Shown here in pieces: positions 9,847-21,305 of a stretch of 32,098 nucleotides of DNA (the stretch's first letter is position 1; each line of letters opens with the position of its first letter). The stretch spans positions 711,939 to 744,036 of the forward strand of contig BFEA01000476.1 in NCBI GenBank assembly GCA_003427395.1. The letters run 5' to 3'. This stretch comes from Chara braunii. Its lineage: Eukaryota > Streptophyta > Charophyceae > Charales > Characeae. A program made the translations under genes and the position numbers. The notes under the pieces are model-generated. The model saw only the letters and a program-made list of their open reading frames with translations. It ran no database searches and was not told where the DNA came from.

Positions 9847-10928
9847 GCTTCACAAAATCGACAGACTATTAAATTACCCAAAATGCTGACGAAAATAGGG
9901 ACCAATCCGATTAGCTGACAAACACAGGGTAGAGGCCTCCATCAAACTATGCCTTTGCAACTGTACGCTGCCCGGATTCCAATCCGGGTCCTCATCGCCG
10001 CTGTCAATAAGAAGCGGACAATATAAGTTTCAAAGACCTTCTCAATTATCCTCTCCCCAGTCCTAGACAACCTTCGGCTTCTCGTTGGGTGTCCCTGGTC
10101 CTGGAAAAAACTAGGGACGCGGGCCTTAACCGAGACCTTTGAAGGCACTTCGGCCTTCCTTCTCATAAAATCCCTCGCAATCAAATACACATACGTATAT
10201 ATATATACTTTAATATCCACTCAGCTCTTTCTGCAGTCTAGTACAGAAAGGCTAGGTCTCCATTTTGGCCCACCATAGCTTGGCCGATCGGACCAGGACT
10301 ACGGCCCACCGCATTGTTATTTAACGGTAGTACCCCTCGTTGGTTACGCAACGATAGGTTTTCTCCTGATAAGCATCCAATCAGGATTCCTCCAAAAATT
10401 CTCTATCATCACTATCCCGCGGAGTAATTTCACTGGGGCGGGCAACCCCCCTTAAACTCTTACCCCGCGGTCCCACAGCCAGGTTGCGCCGGCTAGCAGC
10501 CATTCAATGGGGTTATGCCCTAGTGGTTCTAACTTCTTTTCCGTTAGTTTGGCCTTTCTTCAATATGTCCCAGAACTAGCACAGGTGGTTAGACGGGGCT
10601 TCGCAAAATAAAATCACAGGCCCACTGCGCGATACGCAGAGGTCGGAAGGCATTTACCAGCCCTTCCACAATAGGCATGACATTCTTCGCACGCTCACAA
10701 ACAAAACCACCGCTAGGTCCACCAGGCCGTGACCCCTGACTTGATCAGAGCCAGCAGCCACCAATCCTGAGACATCTCTCGCCCTGCACTGACTGCGATT
10801 TTCTCAATCAGTTCAAGCAAAAGCGGCCTTTTTCGTCAGGCTTTATCACTCATCAGACAACTCACCATGCCATAAATCAATTTACTCACCTCTGAGGGTG
10901 AGTCTTCCAACAATAAACCATCCCCTTT
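9847..10928. other. Retroelement 3' untranslated interior, no gene seen
   Basis: No domain-bearing frame on either strand. It contains a perfect 8-bp stem (CCCGGATT at 9971-9978 with AATCCGGG at 9981-9988) and a short TA run near 10196-10208. Pol motifs expected downstream of gag are absent. Confidence 0.6.
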
Positions 10929-10929
10929 T

Positions 10930-11150
10930 CCAAAATCGAGGGGGCTCTCACCATAAAACAAAACACCCCCTCTTCCAAAAATCACGAGGGGTCTCACCAC
11001 AAAACATAACACTCCCTCTTCCAAAAATCGCGAGGGGTCTCATCATAAAACCAAACTTCCCCTCCTCAAAAATTCGAGGGGGTCTCATCATAACACACAA
11101 CACCCCCTTTTCCACAAATCTAGGGGTCTCTTCATAGAACAAAACATCAC
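10930..11150. repeat. 45-bp tandem array in the retroelement interior
   Basis: Five units of 45-46 bp start at 10930, 10975, 11021, 11066 and 11112, each reading roughly CCAAAAATCGCGAGGGGTCT followed by CATCATAAAACAAAACACCC. Frames on both strands stay open through the array only because of the repeat. It lies between gag and the 3' LTR, a place where tandem repeats are common in plant LTR elements. Confidence 0.9.
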
Positions 11151-12373
11151 TAAGAGACCATCTTATGGGTCCTCGTCACAACTTAAGCAATCAACAACCG
11201 GCATGGTGAAGCATTCGAGTCTCAATGACTCATAAATCTTTTAAAAATCCTCACACTTTTTCACAAATAGGTTGCGCTTCCTCCCCTTATACTTTGCTCT
11301 ATCAGCCGCCCGGGGGCAGGTTGCACGAGTATACCGAGGAGTAGGCAGCTTCACATGTCATCCATTCATACATCTTTCACACAAAGCCAACATTCATCAG
11401 GATAAAACCACACAAGTGAGAGTGATAGTGATCGTCACAAAAACCAAGCCTTATAGGGTCTCAACTCAATATGTACACCAGGATAGAATGCCCCTCTCAA
11501 CAACAACATACGTACCCAGCCCTCACATCCCACTCTGCTGAGTAACCCACGTCCCGAATACACGAGCACCTCGGGGTATATCTAAATATGCACAAAAGCT
11601 CAAATCACGCAAATCAAGCCCAGCTGTACACGCCAACATATCACACATCTGGACACAACCACCTAGATCACCCGCAAGAGGAAACAAATGATTCGTTCAG
11701 TATTACAACCTGCATATGTACAGATGGACCAACTAGTCGTGACTGCACCTAAATATGCACATATCTAGCTCAGTCTCTATATACAAAAACTTTGATCCTA
11801 CTGACATATAGGCGAACCAGCCCCTTCTCACTCACTGCCCCGTGGTTTCACCTATATGGCTAAGTTATCTACAGCCTAAGTTACTTTACCGGACCATTAT
11901 TGCGAGGGTGCTCCTCCAATCTGTTTTCCCTCTCCCACAATCAACTCCCATTGTCTAAGTGACCTGGGCTCAACGCCTCTACCTTCAATTGAGTTTAGAC
12001 TATATCGGGCCGGTCGCGCTCCTTTCCCTATCGCCCCTCTCCTTTTCTTACCTTCGTGCTTATCTCACTTTCTTACATCTGCGAGGTGTATGGCCGACCT
12101 CCCCACAAAAATCACATACTACCTTCGACCACCGATCTCGCATTCTCTTCTTTCTGCGCCCCATCTAGCTCCCTTTTTCCACCACACTTCCTTTTGACTC
12201 TTGTCGCGCAAGGGAAGAAGATGGTCCTGCCGACTGAGCCTCTGACGACAAGGGAGATTCACACTCCTCTTCTTCCTCGACTGCCCTCTTGCCTTCATCT
12301 CTCTTCTCGCAATCCCTCAACTCTTTCTTTTCCTCGCCTCACGCAAAACATAGCAGAGGTGCTGATCAAAGTC
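11151..12373. other. Interior downstream of gag, no gene seen
   Basis: This stretch should hold protease and polymerase in an autonomous element. I find no DTG/DSG protease motif, YxDD box or integrase zinc-binding pattern on the minus strand, nor a frame longer than about 70 codons there. Plus-strand frames at 11959-12382 lack any recognisable domain. Confidence 0.6.
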
Positions 12374-12934
12374 TCATTTTAAAAAGTTCTCTAGTACCTT
12401 GTCCCATATAAGTCTTCCTCCTACCCCGCGAATCAGGTCTCGCTGCTCAGCACCTGAAAAATGCATGAGGAAGAAAAAACACTTGTCATGCTCCGACAAC
12501 GCCCAAACCTTATGTGAAGCACGCTCATATTCTACCAGAAAATGTCCTGCCGACGCATAATCATATCGTTCCATCTTCTCAAGATCATCCCTGGTTAACT
12601 GCTCTTCACTCAATCGGTACTTATTCCTCATCTCATTATGGAATCTCCTCCACGATGACTTTGCCTTTCCGATCAATTCACTGACTTCCTCCTTCAGGTC
12701 TATATGGATAAACTTTATGACCTCCTTTAACATCTGCTCCTCATTCCATTCGCGTTGAGACGCCAACTGTTCGACTTTATCGAGGAAGTCAGAGACATGA
12801 CAGTCATTGAAGAGGTTAATCTCCACTTTGGGCGCGCTCGCTCGCTCCCAATCCCACATATTGGGGAAATAAGCGGGCTCCTTGACTGCCTTCTTCTCTC
12901 GCAGGCCTTCCATCTCAGTTTCCTTCGATCCCAT
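12374..12934 (-). CDS. gag: Gag-like capsid protein fragment of the LTR element
   Basis: The 186-aa minus-strand frame starts at the ATG at 12932-12934; the frame is open a little further upstream, to a TAG at 12983-12985, without another ATG. Residues about 35-100 have the pattern of the Retrotrans_gag fold of Ty3/gypsy elements: VEINLFNDCHVSDFLDKVEQ, then WNEEQMLKEVIKFI, then a SSWRRFHNEMRNKY helix. The first 30 residues are charged. The protein ends 86 residues after that core with no CCHC zinc knuckle and no protease fusion, so it is shorter than usual gag-pol polyproteins. It would assemble the particle that packages element RNA. The family assignment rests on pattern, not on a database search; the strand agrees with the PBS. 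Confidence 0.65.
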   Translation of the reverse strand: MGSKETEMEGLREKKAVKEPAYFPNMWDWERASAPKVEINLFNDCHVSDFLDKVEQLASQREWNEEQMLKEVIKFIHIDLKEEVSELIGKAKSSWRRFHNEMRNKYRLSEEQLTRDDLEKMERYDYASAGHFLVEYERASHKVWALSEHDKCFFFLMHFSGAEQRDLIRGVGGRLIWDKVLENFLK

Positions 12935-13389
12935 CTCCTGTTGGACAAACAACAATTGATTAGGATCGAGTCCCGAGAAGAACTACGCATTCGAAACATA
13001 GTCTATAACGACAAGCTTACACCTACACTCACTTTTATAATACTTGTACGCAATGTACACTTTATATAGGCAGGGTCCCTTACGGTTGACTGTAGGCAGC
13101 TCCTAGGTCAAGCATGAGGACGACCATAGCCAAACCAATAACAAATGCACTTAGTGAGACGGTGAAGATCCTTCCTAATGGACCACTGCCGCTCGAAACT
13201 CATCCCGGTCCTCAATTTCCTCATTTGGGTCATGAGAAATGGCGTATACGTCTACTATATTGGCCGTATGTCTGAGTCACTGACTAGGAGGTGAGAATTT
13301 CGGGTCTAAGTATAGACTGTATACTAGTTCACATGTATAACGCCCATACTCTCAGTCTCGCACTCTCAATGCGGCCTCTGCTGCAGCTT
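12935..13389. other. Spacer between two interior ORFs
   Basis: No supported gene. A second minus-strand frame overlapping the start of gag (12727-12999) is a shadow. Frameshifts could have separated an originally longer gag from the upstream ORF, but no continuous frame links them. Confidence 0.45.
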
Positions 13390-13863
13390 CTACCCTCTCT
13401 TGCCCCCCAAAGGCAGAACGACTCTTAGAGGGGCTGAAGGAAGTTCAAACTTTTCAGCACGCTTAACCTCTACATGGGTCACCACTTGCTCTTCTCCTTC
13501 ATGGACTCTTTCTCTCGCCCATTTTGCTGCAGCTGCTTCAGCTACCCTCAAGGGTCTCGTAAGCAGACTCTCATGCCCCAATGCCAACTCAATCCCATGC
13601 AGGACCCAAAATGATGGCGGAGCGTATAGGGTCACCTTCACAATCGCGCAATCTTGATTGTCATCGAAACCCGACTCGATCCAAGCGAAAATACCCATAT
13701 CCATTTGTACGTCCCACCACGAAGAAATATATTCCCCCGCTTTAACCCGTCTTGACAAGGACATCTCGAGTCCACCTCCCCTTTCAGCTGGCAAGGCCAT
13801 ATTGGGATTTTCCCTAGCGTAAGGCATCCTGAGTTGCCTTAGCTCTGTCAGGGTTCTGCCCAT
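13390..13863 (-). CDS. Hypothetical ORF upstream of gag in the LTR element
   Basis: A 157-aa frame starts at ATG 13861-13863 (upstream stop TAA at 13894-13896) and ends at TAG 13390-13392. Its composition looks protein-like: a Trp-rich segment (ISSWWDVQMDMGIFAWIESG, residues about 46-65), a hydrophobic stretch YAPPSFWVLHGIELALG, then an Ala/Glu/Lys-rich helix-prone part around AEAAAAKWARERVHEGEEQ. I do not recognise a family. It is on the same strand as gag and between PBS and gag, so it may be an N-terminal part of a decayed gag or an extra ORF carried by the element. Confidence 0.4.
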   Translation of the reverse strand: MGRTLTELRQLRMPYARENPNMALPAERGGGLEMSLSRRVKAGEYISSWWDVQMDMGIFAWIESGFDDNQDCAIVKVTLYAPPSFWVLHGIELALGHESLLTRPLRVAEAAAAKWARERVHEGEEQVVTHVEVKRAEKFELPSAPLRVVLPLGGKRG

Positions 13864-14251
13864 CACAGACAAACGTCCAGCATACGCCTTCCGTTACCAT
13901 GCTGACAATCGCATTCTACAACCTCAACTGCTAAAGCCCTAGCCTCAAGTAATCTTTCACTAAGTTCATCCTTTCCAGTATTTATGACCATTCAACTTAG
14001 AACAACTTAGAGTGGTAATATACCATAATAATTGTTAATTCACAGATATCAAAAATATTTTATAATAATAATAACTCTTGGAAAATGATACATCACCTTT
14101 TAGTAATTGACAAAAATAATATTCGTAAAAATCAAATACATCATACTCAGGCTAGTCAATTACTAGAAACATAGACAACCACCTCATAGTGGTAGACCTG
14201 CATCAACAGATATATCATATCATAGATATGTCATGATTAAGGATGAAATCG

Positions 14252-14587
14252 TCAACCAATAGCATTCTCAAACATAATAATAGTGAACGTATCACATTCT
14301 ACTCCCCAGCTTTGACAAAAGTATACTGTGGCGAGGGGCAGTGTAATCCTTTTTAAGAATGGATAGCATCTTAAACCCTTGAGTCCCACCCAAGGATTAA
14401 GCCTCACTGCTGCTCCCTCCGATTCTAGCATTCGTTCCTTGCAGACCTCTGCCGACAAAGTAACAATCTCACCATACACGCGTCGGGATGTACCGTCTCG
14501 TCCTGTACTGGTGAACCCACTTGTCACAAAGAAAGTTAGGGATCCACCCCCTACTTTCCTGCGGCACGTAGTAGCTGCTTCCCTCAT
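14252..14587 (-). CDS. Hypothetical minus-strand ORF in the retroelement leader
   Basis: A 111-aa frame from ATG 14585-14587 to TGA 14252-14254. It contains a stretch that reads like a folded domain (VYGEIVTLSAEVCKERMLES followed by GAAVRLNPWVGLKGLRCYPF). It is in the sense orientation of the element, upstream of the 13390-13863 ORF. No domain is recognised, a plus-strand frame overlaps it, and chance is a real alternative. Confidence 0.25.
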   Translation of the reverse strand: MREAATTCRRKVGGGSLTFFVTSGFTSTGRDGTSRRVYGEIVTLSAEVCKERMLESEGAAVRLNPWVGLKGLRCYPFLKRITLPLATVYFCQSWGVECDTFTIIMFENAIG

Positions 14588-16189
14588 AGGTCAGAGTCTT
14601 ACAAGGCTCAAACACTTTCCTCCTTTTCAGTACTAGTGTATTTATTTTATCACAGGAGATACAACAACAACAACACCCCACTATGGACCAGGAACATAGT
14701 TCCGGAGTAGGTCTCACTACTACTTACAAGACAATCTATAACTTCTTCAAAGCTATCTTTCATGGAAATAATAACATTGGATTGTCGCCTTCCTTAGGGC
14801 AGACCTTACACATCGACCACTCCATGAGACAATTCCCTACCCCAGGAAGCGGTCACTCCATTCACCTCTGAATCCGCATCAGACGTGGATTCTGTGCAAT
14901 ATCTCTACCCCCTTTTTGAAGAGCAATCCAAACAAATAACCTCATCAGTCAGTCATAAATTGATATTTGGACTTGAGACACTTATATAAATCCTTGCAGA
15001 ATAATAGGTTCAAACCAGTACTTCAGATAAATAGCCTATATGAATATCGCCAAAAGGGATGATCATCAAGAAAAACGGCATCAAGCATATAGCCTTACAT
15101 AGATAGACACAAACAGGCTTATTCACAACAAAATCTGGCATATATGAATAAAATTAACATATAATTCAAAAGAAAACCCATGAGAAAAATAGTCTCAAAC
15201 CCTTAGTTCAAACTCCATATAGATTCAAGTGGATGGTCCAAACCTGAAAAGGTACGAGTGGAGGTCTAACATTACCTACATCCCATCGCCCTCGCGAAAG
15301 TAAACGAGATGACCTAATTGTTAGCTTTTTCACCGTCACTCTTACTGCCTCTAGGGTCAGATACCACTTTTGTAGAGAAAATGTCATACAGATCTATTAC
15401 CCTTCATGGTTATAGATTAATTAACCACTTAGAATCCAGACTCAAACACCTAAGCCCACACTCATAATATCTTTCAGCTTTCCTTAACCTACCTCTCCTC
15501 AAAGCGCACAGACGACTTCTTATCTGACACCTAGGAGAGGATCTATACCTTCAACTCTTGACAGAGGAATATTATCTCACTCATCCTTAGCTTCATTCTT
15601 ATGCAACCGTATTACGATGCTTTCCCAATCACCCAGATGACTCTCATGGCAGTCAAAAAGGGTACATCATAGGGTTAGCTCTCACAATAGTCATGCTTAC
15701 CCTTAGCCACGTTAAGCACGCAGAGCATCGTCCCAATCCGTCGACCATCTGATCAAAAGAATTATCAATTCCAGCTATCGCCATGCCAGTCAGGGCTCGT
15801 GAACACATAATCAAAACTCTTATCACTTTTGAGCTACTCCTACTGCGTCAATCAAAACCCAGTCGTCTCGACCAAAACCAAGTCACACAATCAACCCTCA
15901 CTTCATGCCTTATCCAACATCGTCTGTAACCAACCATTCCGCCTAAACCAAATCAATAAAGCAAAAATGATCATCTCACCTGAGTCATCATCCAGCCTAC
16001 TAAAAATAGCTAAATCCACAGCTCCTCCAAGCTCGATCTTTAAGGACTTCTTAGTCTTGTCACATCTCCAACGATAATCATAATATTAACAAATCGCTCA
16101 TACAGTCTAACAAAAACTTCTCCTTTGCCTATTTTCTCACTTCTAATACCCGGATGTCGTTCCACCAGGGACAACGGTAGGCAACCGTT
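14588..16189. other. Retroelement 5' leader, no gene seen
   Basis: Sequence between the PBS and the first sense ORF, where packaging signals would be expected. It is moderately AT-rich and has many stops in all minus-strand frames. The AT-richest part of the interior is further in, at 13990-14240. No repeat or RNA element was recognised. Confidence 0.5.
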
Positions 16190-16208
16190 ATCCCCGGCAA
16201 CGGCGCCA
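16190..16208 (-). promoter_or_regulatory. Primer-binding site complementary to tRNA-Asp(GUC)
   Basis: The plus strand reads ATCCCCGGCAACGGCGCCA, which is the 3' terminus of plant-type tRNA-Asp(GUC) including CCA. The minus strand is therefore complementary to that tRNA over 19 nt. It lies 2 nt from the inner end of the right LTR (16211), the usual PBS position. This fixes the element's orientation. Similar tRNA-Asp sites are known in several plant LTR-element lineages. A stray tRNA gene is excluded: no acceptor 5' half or anticodon arm is next to it. Confidence 0.9.
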
Positions 16209-17960
16209 CCTGTCGAGCGCATCGGTCCAGCACCGCACGAGGCAGCGCGGGACCCTCCCGGCTGCGTCACGCAGAAGTTTGTTCTTAATCCTCGTGGCGA
16301 ATATACATGGAGCTTCCTTAGGCCGCTCCGGCCGAGTGCGCCAGCCATACCTCTCGCGAGCCCCTACAACAGGATAGGGCCTACGCGAGGCACGACTTAC
16401 CTACACCTTACGGGAGCTGTCACCTCCCTTCGGTGGGCGTATCCCCGCCGAGCTACGAGTCCACCGTACGAAAGCTAATCAGTTGCAATCGCAGAGGTGG
16501 ACCAGCGGAGGACGTTTCTCGTTCGCTGTAGCATAAGGGGTACGCGCAGTAATACGCCTATCGGGCCCGCACATGAACCGGCATCTTGGGGGGCTAAGGT
16601 CCCAAGCGCGCCTCGTCGTCGGTCGACTAGGACACATCCCACACACCACGCACACGCCACTTTACGAACACAAAAATACAACACACACACACACGAAAAC
16701 GACACAACACAAATAACGCGACAACGCTCCTAGCCCCTCGGTAGTCAACCCATAACTTTATAATGCAGAAATCGAATAGGCGTCGCGCGAGACTTAGTAT
16801 AAAACCGGGCGAACGCAGGGCTAACTCATATCGTCTAGCAATGCAAACCTACGCAAGCAGTTGCGATGATGGCGTACCATGTAGTACCCAGACTCGCGCG
16901 GTCCTCGTTAATCTCGAGCGTCACATTCGACACTCAAGTGTCGGCCGACACACGCCTTGAGGGTTAATCTCTCGACGCTGGACAACCGCCATGCGTGGTT
17001 GAAGACCACACACCCTCTTCTGCACTCTGTGCACAGTGGGTGGTACACAGGTCCATACCTGTGGTGGCAGTCGCCTCTTACTGCCCTGGAGATGAGTCTC
17101 ACGCCGGGCCTGGGCGAAAGTCAAGGGGTTTGACTTTAACGGCTGCCACGGACTACAACGTCCAACCATAAAAATCTCTAACAAGCAAGGGTAAAAAAGG
17201 AATCTCCATTTTCCCTCAAGATATAACCTGGTCAACCCTTATGCACAATTACAGTAGGCCTCTCAAAACTCAGGGCAGTCATGAATATATGGGGGTTGGT
17301 TATATAGGACGATCACTTCTCAGAGTCACAGTGAGGCTCGTCTCAACCATATATACATGTAATCGCAGACAATCACATCTAGAGCCCGATCCACAAACGC
17401 ATCTGCAATCACATCAAAGATTCGATCAAAAGTCAACGCACTACACGGGGTCAACTTCAACCATTCCTTGCACTCATACCCCTTGCTTTAGCCATACAAG
17501 CCTCACTCGTGCAACTCTTCAATAAATACTCAGTACTTTTGTTGGATGGCCATTCAATAAAGTCCGGGTGAAAACACAACAAAAGAGTTCAATCACAAGG
17601 CTAAAGCCTTTAGGTTGAGTGGCATGAGTGGATTGGAGTTGAATCGTAAACCGACGAATCGACAACCGACCTGTTATCAATGATAATAAAATGTGATCCT
17701 CGTAGGATCAAGCTGAATCTAGCCCTGAACTTGAACCAAACGATCAAGAGGACTTGTAACACATGACAGCTCAATNCCCCATGCTAGATCTATAAGTCAA
17801 TGGAGAATAATCCCCATATCACAACCTCACTCAANAATCATTCTACCTAACTATATTTAATCCTACCTTTAAGCAAGTGCCCAAAGAAAAGTANGNTCAT
17901 GGCAAAATCTCCCCTATTCAGAGTGGACTACCAGAATCGNCACCTGTCAAATTATAATCT

Positions 17961-18531
17961 ATCTCCTTTAAATNAAGAAAATTTCGGCAGCGCTTCCCGT
18001 AGGAAAAGTGTCTTTCNNGAATTTATATAGGTCCATATATGAAAGCAGAAATAATCTNTAACTCTGGAAANTCAAATTTTNCCTAACTCCCTGAATTAGC
18101 AAAAATTTGGGCANCACTCNCTTTAGAAANNGAGACTTCCCANATTTATACTAAGTNAGANATGAGCTNAGAAAACAACTTCANCTCAATTTAGACAAGA
18201 TTTAACTAACTCCTTAGTTTTGNAGAAATTTCGGCAGCANTCCCTCTAGAAAAGTGTTATTCCNAAATTTATACAAGGCTAAGTTGAGAATTTGAAAGTA
18301 ACTTTGACTTTTCAAAGTCCAATTTTGNCTAACTCCCTGAACTAGCAAAAATTTGGGCAGCACTCCCTTTAGAAAAACAGACTTTCCAGATTTTTACTAG
18401 GTCAGATATAAGAAAAGACAAATTGAATTCTAACAAGTCAAGAATTGAGTAACTCCTTGGATTTGTAGAAATTTCGGCAGCGCTTCCCGTAGAGAAAGTA
18501 GCCTGCCAAGATTTATACAAAGCCAAGTAAA
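17961..18531. repeat. 123-bp tandem array in the 5' LTR
   Basis: The same five-unit ABABA array as at 3990-4560, with ambiguous bases at the same offsets. The copies first differ near the last unit (TTTCAGCAGC on the left, TTTCGGCAGC on the right). Confidence 0.85.
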
Positions 18532-18810
18532 AAAAATAATCCTAGAAAATACGAGAATTTATCTAAGTAAAAAAAAAATAGCTTTGAAAATGCAGGAATT
18601 AACACTAACTCCTATCGCTCCAGCCTATGGCGAGCATCTTAAGCAACTACCTATAATACTGAAATCGAAACAAAATAGTCATCTCACTCAGTCACATGCA
18701 AACCAAACCACAAAGGTAAGTACTCTCACCAACCCAAGTTTATTCCATATAAATAGTTCATGAATCTTCAAGTCATTGAATCCTCATACCTATCTTACAT
18801 AAGACATAGA

Positions 18811-19501
18811 GCTGGACGATTCCCCATGGAAAAAATGCCCAACTTGCCTTTATGATTTACACGAACTGGTTGCACAACTACTTCTCTCTTCTTTTGCGCA
18901 AATGACTAGGTCATTCGCCATAGAAACAATGCCTAGTCGCTCTAAGCTGTTTAATATTCAAAGTTTAGTATTTCTCTGACTTTGTTTTCAAAGGAAAAGA
19001 CAAATATGGGCAGAGGACTGAACCATTCACAGTAGAAACAATGTTCAGCTTGCCCAGACTATTTCCATTTATACTTTGTATTTTATCTTTTCTCTTATTA
19101 ATGATATGGCTTAACGTTGGACCATTCACAGTAGAAACAATGCCCAGCTGCCAGTTCACATGCAAATATACATAAAGTACTATCCTTTCATACTAAGTTT
19201 AACTTATGTGCGTGGTTTTCAGGCTAAACCATTCATCATGGAAGCAATGCTTAGCCTTAGACAAGAAATCCTCCCTCAGAATAAACAAGAACTTAAACCC
19301 CTTCAATCAGGCAAACCCCCAGTGTTAACTAGAGTAAACAGGCCATTCACAGTAGAAACAATGTCTGGTTCTCCAGAATATAACTAAATAAACATAGCAA
19401 CCAGACCATTCACAGTAGACACAATGCCTGGTTCTTCAGAAAACAGTTAAATAAACATAGCAATCAGGCCATTCACAGTAGAAAAGATGCCTGGTCCTTG
19501 G
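18811..19501. repeat. Eight spaced copies of the CCATTCACAG element, 5' LTR
   Basis: Counterpart of 4840-5530 with better base calls. Here the fourth core reads CAGTAGAAAC where the left copy reads CAGTACAAAC. Confidence 0.8.
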
Positions 19502-20477
19502 TTGACCCTTCCAAACACATGCAAACTGTCTTCCTCCCACCTTCCCCAGTTCATCCTTAGTCTGCTTTCAGTCAAAACAAAGATGAAACTTAAGCTTCAC
19601 TCTCACACATTCTTTCCATTTAGTCTGATTGGGTCCTGAAGGGAAAGCAATAATCATAGGGACAAACTCATGCATACATCAATCATACTGCAGGGGGATA
19701 AACAAAACACGGGTGGTAGTAGGTAGTACAGATGGAAATGGTTTACCTTACGATTCCCTGCCTCAAGAACTCCTCCTGAGTTCCAGTTGAGCTCCCGCAA
19801 TCGGTGGGCGGACTCCCCACAGAGTCTTGACGCGGACCTACGGGTGGCAATCCCGCTCGCCGCCTTCCTCTCAGAACCAGGGGACTAGACTTAGAGTAAG
19901 AAGGATAGATAGAGGGAATTTCAGACTCTCAGATCCCAGAAGGGTGCTCTCAGACTCGNAGGAGAGGGCCTTGATATCTTNGATCNNCTGAGGGCCCCGC
20001 AATGATGNCCAAAAGTCAGCAGCTTGGTCACTNCATAGTCNAACTGTCCGCAGTCAATCCCCCTGGCAACCTCNCAATTGGGACACTAACCNCCTTGATC
20101 CNCTTTCANAACTGCANCGGCTAACTCCTCAANAGGATTTGCNACCCGAAATNTAGCGGCTACAAATAAGTCCGCAAGCTCACGACTTGCCTCTGACTAC
20201 TCCACTCGGCAGGCTGAGCAACCCACCAATCAGCAGGCGACCCTTCAGGCCGNNGCTCGNCTGCAGCTAGNTCGTTCANNGGACTAGGNNGCACATTNGT
20301 CAGNAGNTAGGNNTGNACTTCGCTNTNGCCTAATGNTNTTTNCAATTGACGANAGGAGNTGTANGCCAGCCNACCGGTNATTCTCCATCTCGCAGCCTAA
20401 TCCGCAGCTCCTTTAGTCAACAGGCCTTTGATTCGCAANCCCCGCCACTTCAGTGAATGACACAGGCAGCGCTCCTG

Positions 20478-21305
20478 CTAAGTGGCAAGTCCCCAACCTC
20501 GTTGCCGCCTTCTGCTGCTTCGCCCGATTGTGTGGGCATCTCCCTCAGTCAGCAGGTAAGTCTCCAACCTTCCCTCCGTCTTCACACTTCCCCCATTGTC
20601 TGAGCAACCAGCGCTTCCATCCATAGGTAAGCCCTTACCCCCNCTACGCTTGCNAGCTCTCTCCTTGTTNGCTTNGCTATCCCGCCTTGCTCTNCACAAC
20701 GGCTCAAAAGGTCNACCAGGTCCGCCNCACTTCAAATCCCCGCCAACTGCNTCAAACGNCACATACACGGCNCATCTGTCTACCCTCTCTATGAGCACAA
20801 TGTGGGTAAGGACAACTAAGGAGGGGAACACTTCTTCCGAGGGGACAGTCACCTCTGAGCTCGTAAAGCACATACCCGACGAAGGCCACAACAATGGACC
20901 CGAAGAGCAGTGACGCCTTCGTTCACGTGTGTAAAAATAAGAATGAATCTGCTGCTNGAAGATGGNCNNATGCNCGCNNGCAGAGAGATAGAGAGATACC
21001 TCTTCCATTGAGCAACACANTGGCCGATAGGTGTCTCTCCATCCTGTTGCTNNGCNTNTTNCAGGNNTAACGCCACNTTNNTNNGTCAANTGAGCATAAT
21101 CGAATGAATCTTTCACAGGAGACCGTCCAGGTGCGTACCTTCTTCTCCCTGNCTTTCCCCGCTGCTCTCCNGTATCTTTCTCTAANCCTNCTNTACTAAT
21201 CCCAAAACTAAANCCTCCATCGCAATCGCCTTCATCTAACCCCCAGTACCCACCTTTCCCTTCCATTGTTTTCATCTGAGAAACGAGTGANGACTCNATT
21301 TGCAT
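20478..21305 (-). CDS. LTR-internal sense ORF, right copy (open only because of ambiguous bases)
   Basis: This 275-codon minus-strand frame runs from ATG 21303-21305 to TAG 20478-20480. It is the counterpart of 6507-7334. At both places where the left copy has stops (TAG and TGA), the right copy has an ambiguous first base. The true state could be open or stopped. The predicted protein has no recognised domain, no signal peptide and no transmembrane segment. It would be encoded in the element's sense direction but in U3, upstream of the usual transcript start for the 5' LTR. Confidence 0.25.
   Translation of the reverse strand: MQXEXSLVSQMKTMEGKGGYWGLDEGDCDGXFSFGISXXXLEKDXGEQRGKXGRRRYAPGRSPVKDSFDYAXLXXXXGVXPXXXXATGWRDTYRPXCCSMEEVSLYLSXXXHXXIFXQQIHSYFYTRERRRHCSSGPLLWPSSGMCFTSSEVTVPSEEVFPSLVVLTHIVLIERVDRXAVYVXFXAVGGDLKXGGPGXPFEPLXRARRDSXXNKERAXKRXGGKGLPMDGSAGCSDNGGSVKTEGRLETYLLTEGDAHTIGRSSRRRQRGWGLAT

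Noticed and set aside
16190-16208. tRNA-Asp gene
   Set aside because: Only the 3' acceptor and part of the T arm are present, at the exact PBS position.
9781-16210. Plus-strand orientation of the retroelement
   Set aside because: No tRNA-like site follows the left LTR at 9781, while the PBS and gag both point to the minus strand.
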